A stretch of DNA of 20,863 nucleotides from Terana coerulea (Eukaryota; Basidiomycota; Agaricomycetes; Polyporales; Phanerochaetaceae). Below the pieces are notes generated by a model. It did not search any database. It was not told the DNA's origin and saw only the letters and a list, made by a program, of their open reading frames with translations. The translations under genes and the position numbers were made by a program. The stretch spans positions 1-20,863 of the forward strand of contig JAKOGH010000196.1 in NCBI GenBank assembly GCA_024811115.1, in the 5' to 3' direction. This document shows positions 18,458-20,863 of this stretch, piece by piece. Position 1 is the stretch's first letter. Each line of letters opens with the position of its first letter.

Positions 18458-19140
18458 GAAGTTCTATGAATACACCACCATTGTGCAATGTATGCGAAAG
18501 TTCAAAATAGTCCTTACTGGATTTGCAGTTGTATCTGAATATACCAATGTGTGTACTAGTAAGTTTGTTGTTAGTAATCAAAAGTCTCATATTGAATGAG
18601 TCTATGTCTAACTACTACAATCAGCAGACATCTATGTTTCTAAGTGTCCAAGGTCCTGCTGGATTTATCCTGGAGATATGTGGTACATGATTTATAAATA
18701 ATATCTGCATTCTTTATCTTACTTATGTCAACCGTGTGTTCTCAATATTTCTCGCTGAGTTAGGTGGAATATATTGCCACAATAAATCCTGTGGATGTAT
18801 TCTGAAGACCGTTATTTATTTCATGCTGGATACATGTATGACTTGTTTTGTATTTGTCCAAGGAATTTATCTTGTTGCTTACAAGTAATATGCCCACTAT
18901 AAATTCATAGAACAGCTACGACAGATACAAGGGATTTATTGTCAGAATAAAGCTCTGTGAGTTATTGGGGAAGGATACAAAGTTAGGTGCACAGATTTAC
19001 GCATTCATTTAAGTTGTATATCTCCTGAAATGGAATATTTAATCAATCTGCGTGACTTATGCTGGCCATTTTGTTTCAGACTCCCATGTGTCGACACAAT
19101 AAATCCCCAGGATTTATCTCTTGGGTTCCGCAGTGCGAAC
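18458..19140 (-). repeat. Right arm of the foldback element
   Basis: About 683 nt, the reverse complement of the left arm in the same order. It contains corresponding motifs near 18661, 18690, 18782, 18935, 19099 and 19111. Diverged positions are spread along its whole length, so the duplication is not recent. Confidence 0.8.
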
Positions 19141-19873
19141 AAACGTCCCAGCCGTCCGGACGTTTCTCGTCCTCAAGCATGTCCGCATACGGGAAATGCC
19201 GAAGGGGTTCAAACTCCGAGAGACCTATTAATATTCAAGTCTTCGCGCCAACGTAGGCTAGCGTCCCATCTTCCATGGTGAGAAACGTCGCCATCACCAC
19301 TTCCGCAAAGTCTGGAAGGCTATTTATTATGTATCGACCCCAGGAAAACTGTGGCGTTCAAGGTGAAAATCCCGCTTGCCTGAAGCGCCCGTGGCGATCG
19401 CCGCGGAAAATTTCCAAATCAGGCCTATGTGTTTTGTGGCGTTTCTGATTTGCGCTCTCTGCTCGTCCGCGCGAACTCCTAGGAACGCCGATTCCGGGGC
19501 ACAACTCAGGAGCGTCTTCTGGCAGCCCAGCCCAGCCCCATCAGCCCATCTTATGGACGGCGTTGGGATGTGCAACGGCGACAAGAACGAATAGCCTCCG
19601 CAGCGTGATCTAATGCACGGGGCGAACCCAGGCTAACCGTGCACCCGGCAGCGCGGTCATGCGCCACTCGTCTGTATTGCAGTTTTCCGGGAGGAACATC
19701 GTCGCTGCACACTGTACCCTCGGTGAGTGGCTTGGCCTAGGCTCGCGGGTTGGTGAGGTCACTGATCTCGCCACTGCATAAAGGACTGGAAGGGATAAAG
19801 AGACCTGGGACTATTTACTCCCGCCGCACCCTTCACCTGCATCCATCCCCTTCCTCTTCCACCAACTGCGACG
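19141..19873. other. Region without a supported gene; possible promoter at its right end
   Basis: Base composition returns to the level of the rest of the window. Open frames of 72-93 codons occur on both strands without motifs. Near the right end, CATAAAGG (19777-19784) and a C/T-rich tract (19850-19862) precede the ATG at 19874, resembling a fungal core promoter. Confidence 0.4.
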
Positions 19874-20287
19874 ATGTGCGACGCGAACTACGACTTCAGG
19901 AGCGCAGCATCGGTACGTGCCTCTGGGAATCACCGCTATGGTGTGATGGATGGAAATACTCACGTTCGTCGGCGTTTGCAGCCTCCACTTACCGCCACCC
20001 AGGGTCCTCCTATGAGACAGGAAAAGTCTAGCCAAATGGGCGCGCATAAGATTCGTTTGAGCCAGCAGGCCCGTCCCCACGCTTTCCTGAGAACACGCTC
20101 TCCATCTGACGTCCATACTACAGGTCGAAGAAATGATGATCCAAGGCCTGCATTCAGTGCCTTCGAACACCAGCAGGGAGTCATAGCACCATCCCCTCGC
20201 CCCAAAAGCCAGCCTCGCAGTCTCGGCGCATGCCGCGCAACGACTGCACACGACGACCGGAGCCCACCTGACACCCTGTTTCCATAG
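19874..20287 (+). CDS. Possible short spliced gene, unrecognised product
   Basis: ATG 19874 (MCDANYDFRSAAS) is followed by an intron-like segment, 19913-19979 (67 nt, GTACGT...TTGCAG). Spliced in phase 0, the frame continues through a Pro/Arg/Ser-rich stretch (PPLTATQGPPMRQEKSSQMG) to TAG at 20285-20287, about 115 residues in all. The 67-nt segment is also open in this frame, so splicing is not forced. Composition is low-complexity and no domain or signal peptide is evident. A long minus frame (266 codons, 19960-20760) overlaps; it has no introns or motifs and I consider it chance. It may be a real small gene or a decayed one. Confidence 0.3.
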   Translation: MCDANYDFRSAASVRASGNHRYGVMDGNTHVRRRLQPPLTATQGPPMRQEKSSQMGAHKIRLSQQARPHAFLRTRSPSDVHTTGRRNDDPRPAFSAFEHQQGVIAPSPRPKSQPRSLGACRATTAHDDRSPPDTLFP

Positions 20288-20863
20288 TATGTTGTTGTAT
20301 TCATATATGTATCACTACTTTTCGGCACCAGACCTAGTCTGGGCTGTATATCAGTATCCCCGTTACCTCCTCGTGCACTCGAAGGACGACGGGCCGCCCA
20401 AGACGGCATCCAGATCTGCAGAGAAGGCCGTCCGCATTGTGGCAGCGTGGCCACCAAAGACTCAAGAGGACAGCAACGCCGTGCCGTGGTATTAGAGAAC
20501 TGTATGCGAAGGGACATATCAGGTGGGAAAGGCAGAGAAGGACGGCGGCAAATGTACCGGCTTTCGGTCATTTCTGGTACTATTTTACGTTCGCCATAGA
20601 GCCACTTCGTCGCGATCGCCTTCCAGCCGTGTGAGCTAGAAGTCTGTACCGGCGACGTCGGACTCGGGATCCCTCGCAAATGTTCCATTGGTGGGCTTCC
20701 CTCCGCTGGCGACGCGGCGAGCGCCAACGATGCATTGGGCGCCCCGTCCTCGCCTACCAAGCGGTAAGATATATACTCACCAGTACTGTCACCTCTTCAC
20801 ATAATGGATGACATAGCATTCAGGGTCCGTAGGGCAAGCCAGGACTTGCAGGGCGGCGTTTCC
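20288..20863. other. Right-edge region, perhaps one coding exon
   Basis: 20641-20764 on plus is open and ends at a donor-like GTAAGATA (CTGDVGLGIPRKCSIGG, then SSPTKR). It could be an internal exon of a gene continuing beyond the window. Nothing else is supported here. Confidence 0.25.

Larger units (their letters stand above)
17655..19140. mobile_element. AT-rich foldback element (long inverted repeat), non-autonomous
   Basis: Two arms, 17655-18326 and 18458-19140, are reverse complements with many substitutions and small indels, around a 131-nt unpaired loop (18327-18457). Matched anchors, outside to inside: CGGAACCCAAGAGATAAATC with GATTTATCTCTTGGGTTCCG; ATGGCCAGCATAAGTCACGC with GCGTGACTTATGCTGGCCAT; AACTCACAGAGCTTTA with AAGCTCTGTGAGTTAT; CCACAGGATTTATTGTGGCA with TGCCACAATAAATCCTGTGG; AAACATAGATGTCTGC with GCAGACATCTATGTTT; and GTATTCATAGAACTTC with GAAGTTCTATGAATAC. 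It is clearly more A/T-rich than the flanks and has no ORF over 100 codons. The structure resembles foldback transposons or a giant MITE; a simple inverted duplication is the alternative. No target-site duplication was found. Confidence 0.85.

Noticed and set aside
17655..19140. CRISPR-like array or tandem satellite
   Set aside because: The repeated motif is short, irregularly spaced and in both orientations, and the large-scale structure is an inverted repeat, in a fungal nuclear context.
19960..20760. 266-codon minus-strand open frame
   Set aside because: No recognisable motif, contains many Trp/Arg/Cys in no pattern, and overlaps a promoter-like plus-strand start; judged a shadow frame.

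Overview
This is a nuclear segment of a filamentous basidiomycete, most likely an Agaricomycete. The evidence is dense 45-86 nt spliceosomal introns, CT-rich leaders, an F-BAR/C1/SH3 Bzz1 protein, a small secreted double-psi beta-barrel protein, a Kre9/Knh1-like GPI protein, a zf-C3H1 (Red1-like) protein, and a Helitron open reading frame of the mushroom DUF6570 type. Nothing bacterial, organellar or viral is visible.

Layout. 1-2783 (minus): BZZ1, at least 18 introns including a 7-nt and a 12-nt microexon; its C-terminal end lies off the left edge. 2784-4500: its upstream spacer, then an unrecognised spliced gene or remnant on plus (about 3730-4200). 4500-5042: spacer with a TATA-like box. 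5043-8074: a plausible gene start with two introns, running into a heavily frameshifted Helitron-type ORF that stops abruptly near 8074. 8093-8772: a broken nucleotidyltransferase-like ORF. 8773-9985: mostly non-coding, with a weak minus-strand coding trace. 10125-10685: secreted DPBB/expansin-like protein with a good TATA box. 11314-12195: Kre9-like GPI-anchored surface protein. 12654-16179: large nuclear protein ending in a zf-C3H1 zinc finger. 16180-17650: no gene, with short palindromes. 17655-19140: an AT-rich foldback element with two arms of about 680 nt around a 131-nt loop. 19141-20863: one weak short gene and otherwise little.

How the genes relate. BZZ1 (actin patches, endocytosis) and the two secreted or surface proteins would act at the cell cortex and wall, and the zf-C3H1 protein is a likely nuclear RNA-decay factor. 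There is no sign that they form one functional cluster; this is ordinary fungal gene order broken by two mobile-element zones.

Two cross-cutting points. First, all four well-conserved genes (BZZ1, DPBB, Kre9-like, zf-C3H1) carry at least one single-nucleotide frame break, mostly in or near short homopolymers, while their splice sites and conserved residues are otherwise intact. That looks more like consensus error than gene decay. The Helitron region, in contrast, looks truly decayed. Second, the foldback element is the strongest candidate for something undescribed: a long, diverged, AT-rich palindrome studded with TAAATC/GATTTA motifs and encoding no visible protein.
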